A stretch of DNA of 7,070 nucleotides from Ruminococcaceae bacterium UBA5579 (GCA_002425305.1 DILZ01000054.1:6134-13203), one strand, 5' to 3'; positions 1 through 5,796 are shown, counted from the first letter of the stretch. The notes: generated by a model not told the origin, from the sequence alone. Program-made: numbers and translations.

Positions 1-38
1 CGGGGAGAACAGCAGGTTCATATACAGTCTGTAAGATA

Positions 39-67
39 ATTATATCATTTTCTGGCAATATTGTCAA
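39..67 (-). promoter_or_regulatory. Leftward sigma-A promoter for a gene beyond the left edge
   Basis: On the minus strand there is a perfect -35 TTGACA (62-67), a 17-nt spacer and a perfect -10 TATAAT (39-44), so transcription would begin near position 32 and leave the window to the left. It is divergent from the nrdD promoter. The first minus-strand ATG is at 19-21 and is followed by seven open codons to the edge, but no Shine-Dalgarno precedes it, so I do not call a gene there. What the promoter drives cannot be seen. Confidence 0.6.
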
Positions 68-93
68 GACAGCGCAAGCCCGTCAAGATTTTT

Positions 94-113
94 AAGTAAG
101 AAAACGTTTACTT
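94..113. repeat. Short inverted repeat between divergent promoters
   Basis: AAGTAA (94-99) and TTACTT (108-113) form an inverted repeat with an 8-nt spacer that includes the offset palindrome AAACGTTT (102-109). The shape resembles a LacI-family operator and it sits between two divergent promoters, so a regulator could bind it. The match is short and no regulator gene is visible; this is weak. Confidence 0.25.
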
Positions 114-132
114 TAGGTAAGATAGCCCCTCA

Positions 133-154
133 AAATAAAAAAATTTTTTTATTT
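133..154. promoter_or_regulatory. A7/T7 palindrome, possible UP element of the nrdD promoter
   Basis: A perfect 22-bp A/T palindrome is centred on seven A followed by seven T (137-150) and flanked on each side by a T or A and then three A or T. It lies 11 bp upstream of the nrdD -35, about -68 to -47 from the predicted transcription start. Such tracts bend DNA and can bind the alpha subunit of RNA polymerase. It has no GC stem, so it is unlikely to be a terminator. Confidence 0.4.
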
Positions 155-165
155 CGGATAAGCCC

Positions 166-194
166 TTGACAAATCGCACGGATTACTATATAAT
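166..194 (+). promoter_or_regulatory. nrdD promoter, perfect consensus
   Basis: The -35 TTGACA (166-171), a spacer of exactly 17 nt and the -10 TATAAT (189-194) match the sigma-A consensus at all 12 positions. The predicted transcription start is near 201, giving a 5' untranslated region of about 48 nt. A promoter this strong upstream of a ribonucleotide reductase would need a repressor, and the overlapping NrdR-like boxes supply a candidate. Confidence 0.85.
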
Positions 195-198
195 AGAA
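183..198. promoter_or_regulatory. Distal NrdR-like box, overlapping the -10
   Basis: The left half and centre (ACTATATA, 185-192) fit the NrdR box consensus acaCwAtATaTwGtgt, while the right half is degenerate. It covers the -10 hexamer. Its centre (190.5) is exactly 31 bp from that of the proximal box (221.5), the spacing of about three helical turns expected for paired NrdR boxes. On its own it would not be convincing; the spacing makes the case. Confidence 0.5.
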
Positions 199-213
199 GT
201 ACACGCAAAACAA

Positions 214-229
214 ATACAATATATTGTGG
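214..229. promoter_or_regulatory. Proximal NrdR box
   Basis: The core ACAATATATTGT (216-227) is a perfect 12-bp palindrome and fits the NrdR consensus at all core positions. It lies about 14-29 nt downstream of the predicted nrdD transcription start, in the untranslated leader. NrdR is the zinc-finger/ATP-cone repressor of ribonucleotide reductase genes, so this site, together with the distal box, should couple nrdD expression to the nucleotide state. The nrdR gene itself is not in the window. Confidence 0.75.
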
Positions 230-248
230 AAAGCAGGAAATAACGACA

Positions 249-2510
249 ATGGCAATGATAACGATGATCAAAAAGCGCGACGGCAGAGAGGTGCCGTTCA
301 ACATTGAAAAGATAGCGCAGGCAGTCCTCAAAGCGGCACGTTCCGTTGGCGGGAACAACTACGACGAGGCGCTGGCTATCGCGGACAAGGTCTGCCAGAA
401 GCTCTCCGAAACGATAATCGGGCGCACCCCGATGGTTGAGGAGGTTCAGGATATGGTGGAGCGCGTTCTGATAGAGGACGGACACACCAACACCGCAAAG
501 GCGTATATCCTGTACAGAGCAGACCGCACGAGAGCGCGCGAGATGAACTCCACGCTGATGAAGATATACGAGGACTTGACGTTCACGTCGGCAGCGGACA
601 GCGACATCAAGCGGGAGAACGCCAATATTGACGGCGACACCGCGATGGGAACGATGCTGAAATACGGCAGCGAGGGCGCAAAGCAGTTCAACGAGATGTA
701 TGTGCTCGACTCCGTTCACTCCAACGCGCATATCGGCGGCGATATCCATATCCACGACCTAGATTTCCTCACGCTTACCACCACCTGCTGCCAGATAGAC
801 CTTCACAAGCTGTTTCACGGCGGCTTTTCAACGGGACACGGCTTTCTGCGCGAGCCGAACGATATCTCAAGCTATGCTGCGCTCGCGTGTATAGCGATAC
901 AGTCCAACCAAAACGATCAGCACGGCGGACAGTCTATCCCGAATTTCGATTATGCTATGGCGGAGGGCGTTAAGAAAACATTCAAGAGAATGTATATCGT
1001 AAACCTTGCAAAAGCGCTCACATATTCGTTCAACAGGGATTACAACGAGGTGCTGGAGAATATTAAGTCCACCGCAGCCGAAATAGAGCGTGAGGACGGA
1101 CTTTATCCCAGATTACAGGACAATTATGATTATAAATCCAAGGAATGGGAAAAGCTCGCGGCAAATTACGGCGAGAGCTTTACCTCTTTGCAGGACGAGG
1201 CGGAGAAGATAGCCGAGGCGGAAACCGAACGCGCGACGTTTCAGGCAATGGAGGCGCTTATCCACAACCTCAACACGATGAACTCCCGCGCGGGCGCTCA
1301 GAACCCGTTCTCTTCGATAAATTACGGCACGGACACCTCTCCGGAGGGTCGAATGGTAACGCGCAACGTTATGCTTGCCGAGGAAGAGGGCTTGGGCAAC
1401 GGCGAAACGCCGATATTCCCGATACACATCTTCAAGGTCAAAGAGGGTGTGAATTACAATGAGGGCGAGCCGAACTATGATCTGTTCAAGCTGGCTATGA
1501 GAGTATCGGCAAAGCGTATGTTCCCGAACTTCAGCTTTATCGACGCGCCGTTCAATTTTCAATACTACAAGGAAGGCGATTACAACACCGAGATCGCCTA
1601 TATGGGCTGCCGCACACGCGTTATCGGAAACACTCACGATCCCGATCGCGAGATAGTTACGGGGCGCGGCAATCTGAGCTTCACGACGATAAACCTGCCG
1701 AGATTGGGCATCGAGGCGGATAAGAATATCGAGAGGTTCTACGAAAGCCTCGACGAGATGATGAATATGGTGTTCGAGCAGCTTTTGCAGCGTTTCAAAA
1801 TACAGTGCTCAAAGCGCGTGAAGAACTTCCCGTTCCTTATGGGGCAGGGTGTGTGGATAGATTCCGAAAAGCTCTCAGAAACGGACAGCATTGCCGAGAT
1901 CTTAAAGCACGGTACGCTTTCCGTCGGATTTATCGGACTTGCCGAATGTCTTAAGGCGCTTATCGGCGTTCACCACGGCGAAAGCGAGGAGGCGCAGAAG
2001 CTCGGTCTTGAGATAATCACGTATATGCGCGAAAAGGTGGACGAGCAGTGCAGGAAAACAAAGCTTAATTTCAGTCTGCTTGCTACTCCCGCAGAGGGGC
2101 TTTCGGGACGCTTTATCGCGATCGACAAGAAACGCTTCGGCGAGATAGAGGGCATAACCGACAAGGATTACTATACCAATTCGTTCCACGTTCCGGTATA
2201 CTACAACATCAGCGCGTTCAAGAAAATAAATCTCGAAGCACCGTATCACGCGCTGACTAACGGCGGACACATCAGCTATGTGGAGCTTGACGGCGACCCG
2301 CTCAAGAACCTCGACGCGTTTGAGCAGATAGTACGTTATATGAAGGATCAGGGCATAGGCTACGGCGCGATAAATCACCCGATAGATCGCGATCCGTGCT
2401 GCGGCTTTACGGGGATCATCGACGACGTTTGTCCCGAATGTAACCGCCGCGCCGAGGAGATAAAGCTCGACCGTATAGAACGCCCGAAGAGATTTGTTAC
2501 GGGCGATTAA
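249..2510 (+). CDS. nrdD: Anaerobic (class III) ribonucleoside-triphosphate reductase, catalytic subunit; C-terminal tail apparently missing
   Basis: NrdD reduces ribonucleoside triphosphates to deoxyribonucleotides without oxygen, using a glycyl radical installed by NrdG; it acts in the cytoplasm. The 753-residue product opens with an ATP-cone (about residues 4-95, with KKRDGREVPF near the start), the allosteric activity domain. The catalytic barrel follows, with Cys180-Cys181 before QIDLHKLF, the NDQHGGQS segment, and the finger-loop Cys454 in MGCRTRV, the expected thiyl radical site. A C-terminal zinc site is suggested by Cys717, 718, 728 and 731. I chose ATG 249 because AGGA (235-238) lies 10 nt upstream; ATGs at 255 and 264 are alternatives. 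The odd point is the end. The protein stops at RFVTGD, so the best glycyl-radical candidate, Gly752, has only one residue after it, whereas relatives keep about 25-30 more (typically a TGYL-type loop and tail). Family identity is certain; whether it works alone is open. Confidence 0.95.
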   Translation: MAMITMIKKRDGREVPFNIEKIAQAVLKAARSVGGNNYDEALAIADKVCQKLSETIIGRTPMVEEVQDMVERVLIEDGHTNTAKAYILYRADRTRAREMNSTLMKIYEDLTFTSAADSDIKRENANIDGDTAMGTMLKYGSEGAKQFNEMYVLDSVHSNAHIGGDIHIHDLDFLTLTTTCCQIDLHKLFHGGFSTGHGFLREPNDISSYAALACIAIQSNQNDQHGGQSIPNFDYAMAEGVKKTFKRMYIVNLAKALTYSFNRDYNEVLENIKSTAAEIEREDGLYPRLQDNYDYKSKEWEKLAANYGESFTSLQDEAEKIAEAETERATFQAMEALIHNLNTMNSRAGAQNPFSSINYGTDTSPEGRMVTRNVMLAEEEGLGNGETPIFPIHIFKVKEGVNYNEGEPNYDLFKLAMRVSAKRMFPNFSFIDAPFNFQYYKEGDYNTEIAYMGCRTRVIGNTHDPDREIVTGRGNLSFTTINLPRLGIEADKNIERFYESLDEMMNMVFEQLLQRFKIQCSKRVKNFPFLMGQGVWIDSEKLSETDSIAEILKHGTLSVGFIGLAECLKALIGVHHGESEEAQKLGLEIITYMREKVDEQCRKTKLNFSLLATPAEGLSGRFIAIDKKRFGEIEGITDKDYYTNSFHVPVYYNISAFKKINLEAPYHALTNGGHISYVELDGDPLKNLDAFEQIVRYMKDQGIGYGAINHPIDRDPCCGFTGIIDDVCPECNRRAEEIKLDRIERPKRFVTGD

Positions 2511-2518
2511 CTAAAAAA

Positions 2519-2547
2519 CAAAACAGCCGCGTCGTGCGGCTGTTTTG
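2519..2547 (+). terminator. Strong hairpin between nrdD and nrdG, likely leaky terminator or attenuator
   Basis: Twelve perfect base pairs (2519-2530 with 2536-2547, core ACAGCCGC/GCGGCTGT) close on a 5-nt loop, eight bases after the nrdD stop codon. The four T at 2543-2546 are part of the stem, and no T-run follows, so termination would be partial. It may lower nrdG relative to nrdD, as suits an activase needed in small amounts, or it may protect the 3' end of the nrdD message. No separate nrdG promoter is evident in the gap. Confidence 0.65.
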
Positions 2548-2564
2548 CTGAAGGGTGAGATATA

Positions 2565-3068
2565 ATGGAAATAAGAATTGCGGGAACGGTCTCGGAGTCG
2601 ATCGTGGACGGTCCGGGATTTCGATACACGATTTTTGTGCAGGGCTGCCCGCACAACTGCCCGGGCTGTCACAATCCGCAGACGCACGATTTCGACGGCG
2701 GCAGACTCGTTGACACGGACGATCTGTTCAACGAGTGCATTGCCGACCCGCTTAATAAGGGCGTGACGTTTTCGGGCGGCGAGCCGTTCTGTCAGGCAAA
2801 GGCTTTGTATGAATTGGGAAGGCGTTTTAAGGAACGCGGCTTGTCGCTTTGGTGTTACAGCGGCTGGACTTGGAAAGAATTGTGGAGGCAAGCCGAAATG
2901 AAGGATGATGTCTGCCATTTGCTGTCGATCATAGACGTGCTTGTGGACGGAAGATTTATCGAAGAGCGAAAGTCGCTCTCCTTGCCGTTCCGCGGAAGCG
3001 AAAATCAGCGTCTCATAGACGTTCGGGCAAGTATTGAGGAAAATATGGTCATTGGATATACTTTATAG
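2565..3068 (+). CDS. nrdG: Anaerobic ribonucleotide reductase activating protein (radical SAM)
   Basis: NrdG cleaves S-adenosylmethionine with a [4Fe-4S] cluster and uses the resulting radical to create the glycyl radical on NrdD. The 167-residue product is of normal family length. It carries the cluster motif CPHNCPGC (Cys28, Cys32, Cys35), followed by HNPQTHDFDGG, the SAM-binding GGE at 71-73 in TFSGGEPF, and the late SENQRLIDV stretch typical of NrdG. AAGGGTGAG (2551-2559) is the ribosome binding site, 5 nt before ATG. It lies 54 bp after nrdD and is presumably transcribed by read-through of the intervening hairpin. An intact activase makes it puzzling that its partner NrdD appears to lack the radical tail. 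No terminator is visible after the gene. Confidence 0.95.
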   Translation: MEIRIAGTVSESIVDGPGFRYTIFVQGCPHNCPGCHNPQTHDFDGGRLVDTDDLFNECIADPLNKGVTFSGGEPFCQAKALYELGRRFKERGLSLWCYSGWTWKELWRQAEMKDDVCHLLSIIDVLVDGRFIEERKSLSLPFRGSENQRLIDVRASIEENMVIGYTL

Positions 3069-3069
3069 G

Positions 3070-3090
3070 ATTGTAATAAAATTGTAATAA
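3070..3090. repeat. Tandem 11-bp-spaced ATTGTAATAA pair, possible regulator site
   Basis: ATTGTAATAA occurs at 3070-3079 and again at 3081-3090, an 11-bp period that puts both copies on one face of the helix. The pair ends 8 bp upstream of the predicted P1 -35. Direct repeats with 11-bp spacing are typical of response-regulator sites such as those of PhoP/PhoB or other OmpR-family proteins. Which protein binds here, if any, cannot be told from the sequence. Confidence 0.4.
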
Positions 3091-3098
3091 CTTTTATG

Positions 3099-3127
3099 TT
3101 GATTTTTGCGGTAATATATGGTACAAT
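3099..3127 (+). promoter_or_regulatory. Promoter P1 upstream of the substrate-binding protein
   Basis: TTGATT (3099-3104), 17 nt, then TACAAT (3122-3127) preceded by TGG, which gives an extended -10. It directs transcription toward the lipoprotein gene, with a start near 3134 and a leader of about 105 nt. The tandem 11-bp repeat lies just upstream, where an activator could work. Confidence 0.55.
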
Positions 3128-3197
3128 AAAGGCAACACAATATCTTTAACAGGATAAACATTACGATTCAAATCTGCATATGATTGGTGCTGAAAAA

Positions 3198-3210
3198 ATG
3201 GTACAATAAA
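3198..3210 (+). promoter_or_regulatory. Second copy of ATGGTACAATAAA, probable extended -10 promoter P2
   Basis: The 13-mer ATGGTACAATAAA at 3198-3210 repeats exactly the one at 3118-3130, 80 bp upstream, including the extended -10 TGGTACAAT. No good -35 lies 16-18 nt upstream, so it would rely on the TGn element. A start near 3214 would leave a short leader carrying the ribosome binding site at 3224-3230. The two copies suggest tandem promoters or a duplicated regulatory element. Confidence 0.4.
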
Positions 3211-3223
3211 AATATAAAATCGC

Positions 3224-3230
3224 AAAGGAG
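3224..3230 (+). promoter_or_regulatory. Ribosome binding site that points to an ATT start
   Basis: AAAGGAG at 3224-3230 is a strong Shine-Dalgarno. Eight nucleotides downstream is ATT at 3239, in frame with the substrate-binding protein. The reading frame is closed upstream by TAA at 3215-3217, and no in-frame ATG, GTG or TTG lies between that stop and ATG 3290, which has no ribosome binding site of its own. Confidence 0.75.
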
Positions 3231-3238
3231 CGATCAAC

Positions 3239-4864
3239 ATTAAAATTATATTAAAGATTACAGCGGTTCTTGCCGCTTTTACGATAATAATGACGTTTAC
3301 GGGCTGCCGCAGCGACGACGGTTTGGGACGCGTTTTTAAATATGATATTTCCGCAAACCCGAAAACTCTCGACCCGCAGCAAGCAAACGAGCCAAACTCC
3401 AATACGATAATAGCGAATATGTTTATGGGATTGGTGGAGATAGCGCAGGACGGTTCCGTTCAGAAGGGCGCGGCGGAGGACTATTCCGTTTCCGCAGACG
3501 GACTGATATATAATTTCAAGCTAAGAAACGATATATATTGGATAGACGGCGGCGGCTTTGAAAAACAATGCACAGCGCACGATTTTGTATACGGATTTCA
3601 GCGGCTGTTTCTTCCGGAAACACAAGCGCCGCGAGCAAAGGATTATTTCTGCATTAAAAACGCGCAGAAGCTGAACTACAGATATATTTCCGATTTCACA
3701 CAATTGGGAGTTAAGGCAAAAAGCGATTTCGAGCTTGAGATAACGCTTGAATCCCCTAACCCGCGATTTTTAAGTATGCTGGCGGAGCCGCCGGCAATGC
3801 CGTGCTGCGAGGAGTACTTCAAGAAGGCGCAGGGACGATACGGGCTTTCCGCAGAGTGTACTCCGTCGAACGGTTCGTTTTATCTTAAAAGCTGGACATA
3901 CGATCCCGACGCCATAACCGATATCAACAATCTGATACTCGGCAGGAATTCAAAAAACGCCGAAGCGCGAGATATTTGTCCGTCCGGACTGAACTTTTTT
4001 ATTGAGGACGAGGAGGATTTTATTTCCGATTTCAAGAACGGCGATGTAAGCTGCATTGCGGTTTCCAACAACCAAAAGTCGGAGATAAAGGGCTCGTACA
4101 GCGTTTATGAGTTCAGCAATATCACTTGCGGGTTGGCTTTCAACAGCAAATTTGACTTGTTCAAAAACGAAAATTTTCGCAGAGTGCTTTGTATGCTCAC
4201 CGACCGAAACGCGATAATAGAGGCAATACCCGAATACGAAAAAGCAGAGGGAGTCGTTCCGAAGCAGGTGTCTATGGAGGGCGTGAGCTATCGGGAAACT
4301 GCGGGCGCTGTCAGCATACCGGAATACAATATCAAGGCGGCGACCGATCTGTATAACAGCATAGGTTCGCAGCTGGACAAATCGCTGCTTACGGGTGCCA
4401 GCGTCATCGTTCCCGACACCGCCGCACTGACTGCCGTATCCTATGTTATGCAGGAATGGCAGCGCGAGCTGGGATTCTACTGCAACGTGAAGGTCCTTTC
4501 GGAAAGAGAGTACGCAAAGGCTCTTGAGGAGGGCGATTTCGATATCGCGGTGCTGGAGCTTACAGGAAAGTATAACAGTCCCTCCGCGTATCTTGAGAGG
4601 TTCACCGCAGCGAGCGTGGAAAACTACACGAACCTTAACTATGCCGAGCTGGACGACTATCTCGTCAGAGCGGAGAAAGCCGCAAGCTCCTCCGAGAGCG
4701 CCGCGCTCTACCGTAAAGCCGAGCAGACCCTTATTGACCGCTGCGCGTTTTATCCGCTTTATTACAAAAACGAGTATTTCTTCACGTCAAAAAAGGGCAA
4801 GGATATAATCTACAATCCGTTTTCCAAAACCGTGAATTTCACGCTTGCTAAGCTGCCCAAATAA
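3239..4864 (+). CDS. ABC-transporter substrate-binding lipoprotein, oligopeptide (OppA/family 5) type, probable ATT start
   Basis: This is an extracytoplasmic solute-binding protein of family 5, which captures peptides or similar ligands for an ABC importer. Read from ATT 3239 it has 541 residues, the usual family length. It begins with a classic lipoprotein signal: Lys at 2 and 6, a hydrophobic core (7-18) and the lipobox FTGC with Cys23, so it should be anchored on the outer face of the membrane. The mature start resembles OppA (ANPKTLDPQQANEPNS, then IIANMFMGLVE), and the body keeps YNFKLRNDIYW and the AHDFVYGFQRL segment. Starting at the first ATG (3290) would leave only five residues before the Cys and destroy the signal peptide. 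No permease or ATPase gene is adjacent, so it is an orphan here and may serve a transporter encoded elsewhere or act as a sensor. Ligand unknown. ATT may be a true rare start or a one-base change from ATG. Confidence 0.9.
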   Translation: MKIILKITAVLAAFTIIMTFTGCRSDDGLGRVFKYDISANPKTLDPQQANEPNSNTIIANMFMGLVEIAQDGSVQKGAAEDYSVSADGLIYNFKLRNDIYWIDGGGFEKQCTAHDFVYGFQRLFLPETQAPRAKDYFCIKNAQKLNYRYISDFTQLGVKAKSDFELEITLESPNPRFLSMLAEPPAMPCCEEYFKKAQGRYGLSAECTPSNGSFYLKSWTYDPDAITDINNLILGRNSKNAEARDICPSGLNFFIEDEEDFISDFKNGDVSCIAVSNNQKSEIKGSYSVYEFSNITCGLAFNSKFDLFKNENFRRVLCMLTDRNAIIEAIPEYEKAEGVVPKQVSMEGVSYRETAGAVSIPEYNIKAATDLYNSIGSQLDKSLLTGASVIVPDTAALTAVSYVMQEWQRELGFYCNVKVLSEREYAKALEEGDFDIAVLELTGKYNSPSAYLERFTAASVENYTNLNYAELDDYLVRAEKAASSSESAALYRKAEQTLIDRCAFYPLYYKNEYFFTSKKGKDIIYNPFSKTVNFTLAKLPK

Positions 4865-4868
4865 TTAT

Positions 4869-4898
4869 AAACCGCCGTTCCCGAAGGAGCGGCGGTTT
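4869..4898. terminator. Bidirectional intrinsic terminator between convergent genes
   Basis: A 13-bp stem (AAACCGCCG at 4869-4877 with CGGCGGTTT at 4890-4898, continued inward by four pairs, one of them T-G) closes on the tetraloop CGAA (4882-4885). On the plus strand it is followed by TTT-GTG-TTTT, ending the binding-protein transcript; on the minus strand it is followed by TTTATAATTAT, ending the marR-PPOX transcript. It sits exactly between the two converging stop codons. Confidence 0.85.
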
Positions 4899-4903
4899 GT
4901 GTT

Positions 4904-5344
4904 TTAAATTTCATCTATCGAAAATGTCTTGTTTGAAAGCCCGTGATAGTAATTTACCGTTTCAGCGGTGAATTTATACACGCAATAGTCGTCATCGTCA
5001 ATGCCCTTTGGATAGTAGATCTCGTCGCCGTCGTGCCAAAGCATTGCCTTGGTGTCGTGGTCAGTGCAGACCTCGATAGTTCCCGTGAAAAGCGCCCCCT
5101 TATATTTGTCCTTTGTTTCGTCGCAGTAATAAACGCACGCTTTCGGGTTTGCGAGAAACTGCTTTACTCGCTTTGAGCTGTAATTCGTTGAAAAATAATG
5201 CGTTTTCATTTCCCGTTTGTCCTCATCTTCAACCACCAGCATTCCCTTGATTTGAGGAAAGCTGTTTTCATTCACAGAGCCGACAAAGGCTACGTTCGAT
5301 TTTTCGCGCAGCTCGCGTATCTCAGCTATTATTTTTTTGTCCAT
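4904..5344 (-). CDS. Pyridoxamine 5'-phosphate oxidase family protein (FMN-binding split barrel)
   Basis: This is a small split beta-barrel protein of the PPOX-like group. Relatives bind FMN or related flavin and are usually of unknown substrate, often tied to redox or stress physiology; true pyridoxamine phosphate oxidase activity is not implied. The 146-residue product shows the pattern NVAFVGSVNENSFPQIKGM (17-35), then YFSTNYSSKRVKQFLANP (50-67), a typical flavin-contacting stretch, and later GTIEV and KFTAETVNYY near the end. I start it at ATG 5344, 7 nt after AAAGGAG; the ATG at 5350 is only 1 nt from that site, and ATG 5416 lies deep in marR. It overlaps the 3' end of marR by 23 bp in another frame, so the two are one operon, probably translationally coupled, and MarR is expected to control this gene. 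The native ligand is unknown. Confidence 0.85.
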   Translation of the reverse strand: MDKKIIAEIRELREKSNVAFVGSVNENSFPQIKGMLVVEDEDKREMKTHYFSTNYSSKRVKQFLANPKACVYYCDETKDKYKGALFTGTIEVCTDHDTKAMLWHDGDEIYYPKGIDDDDYCVYKFTAETVNYYHGLSNKTFSIDEI

Positions 5345-5783
5345 TTTCATTCTCCTTTTTGATAAGATTTTCAAGAATTTTCCCAAGAGCCTTTTCAAAG
5401 GCGAGTATTTCGGCATCGCTGAACCCTCCGTAAAAAATCTCGTTCATCCGGGCGGAAACCTCGTCGTATTTTTCACGCAGAGACCGCGCGTGCTCCGTGA
5501 GCCTGACACGCACCGTCCTGCGGTCGGAGCGGTCGCTCCCGCGCAAAACGTGTCCCGACTTCTCCAGTCTGTCAAGCATACTCGTGAGCGTTGTTTTCGC
5601 AAGTCCCGTTTGTTTTGAAAGCTCGCTTATCGGTATATCGTCCTGCTCCCACAAAACGAACAGAATACGTCCCTGTGCGCCGTTAAACTCGCTTATTCCG
5701 TATTCGCAAAGCAGCTTTTCAAACACCCGTCCCTGGATCTGCTTGATTTTTGTTATAAGAAATCCGCCGTTGGTACTTTGCAT
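5322..5783 (-). CDS. MarR-family winged-helix transcriptional repressor
   Basis: MarR proteins are dimeric repressors that leave their palindromic operators on binding a small ligand or on oxidation. The 153-residue product has the family layout: N-terminal dimerisation helix, the winged helix-turn-helix at about 50-95 (ISELSKQTGLAKTTLTSMLDRLEKSG contains the recognition helix, 62-74), the wing with DRSDRRTVRVRLT (84-96), and a long C-terminal dimerisation helix. Its only cysteine is Cys26, in LLCEYG, not at the usual OhrR sensing position, so thiol sensing is possible but unsupported. I chose ATG 5783, 7 nt after AGGAGG; GTG 5789 is only 1 nt from it. Two copies of a 12-bp palindrome lie over its promoter, which predicts autorepression and control of the downstream PPOX gene. 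Inducer unknown. Confidence 0.92.
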   Translation of the reverse strand: MQSTNGGFLITKIKQIQGRVFEKLLCEYGISEFNGAQGRILFVLWEQDDIPISELSKQTGLAKTTLTSMLDRLEKSGHVLRGSDRSDRRTVRVRLTEHARSLREKYDEVSARMNEIFYGGFSDAEILAFEKALGKILENLIKKENENGQKNNS

Positions 5784-5790
5784 TTTCACA

Positions 5791-5796
5791 CCTCCT
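5791..5796 (-). promoter_or_regulatory. Ribosome binding site of marR
   Basis: AGGAGG on the minus strand (5791-5796) lies 7 nt before ATG 5783, which fixes the start. Its first base is also the last base of the proximal operator, and the predicted transcription start is next to it, so the leader is only about 14 nt. Confidence 0.8.

Noticed and set aside
1..21. Possible start of a leftward protein (ATG at 21, seven codons)
   Set aside because: It lies about 11 nt from the predicted transcription start with no ribosome binding site, and seven codons are too few to judge.
56..63. Palindrome CAATATTG in the leftward promoter as an NrdR box
   Set aside because: It is two bases shorter at the centre than the NrdR core and lacks the flanks; it is a chance AT-rich palindrome.
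1113..1637. A 174-codon open frame on the minus strand within nrdD
   Set aside because: It is antisense to a strongly conserved coding region, has no ribosome binding site or recognisable motif, and follows from nrdD codon composition.
2561..2566. TATAAT overlapping the nrdG start codon as a possible -10
   Set aside because: No -35 lies at a usable distance, and a start there would fall inside the coding region.
3135..3150. ACACAATAT resembling half an NrdR box after promoter P1
   Set aside because: The right half does not match, there is no partner box at about 31 bp, and the gene downstream is not a reductase gene.
3290..3292. First ATG as the start of the binding lipoprotein
   Set aside because: It has no Shine-Dalgarno, and it cuts the hydrophobic core off the lipoprotein signal, which the ATT at 3239 supplies with proper spacing.
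5787..5789. GTG as the marR start
   Set aside because: It is only 1 nt from AGGAGG; ATG at 5783 has the normal 7-nt spacing.
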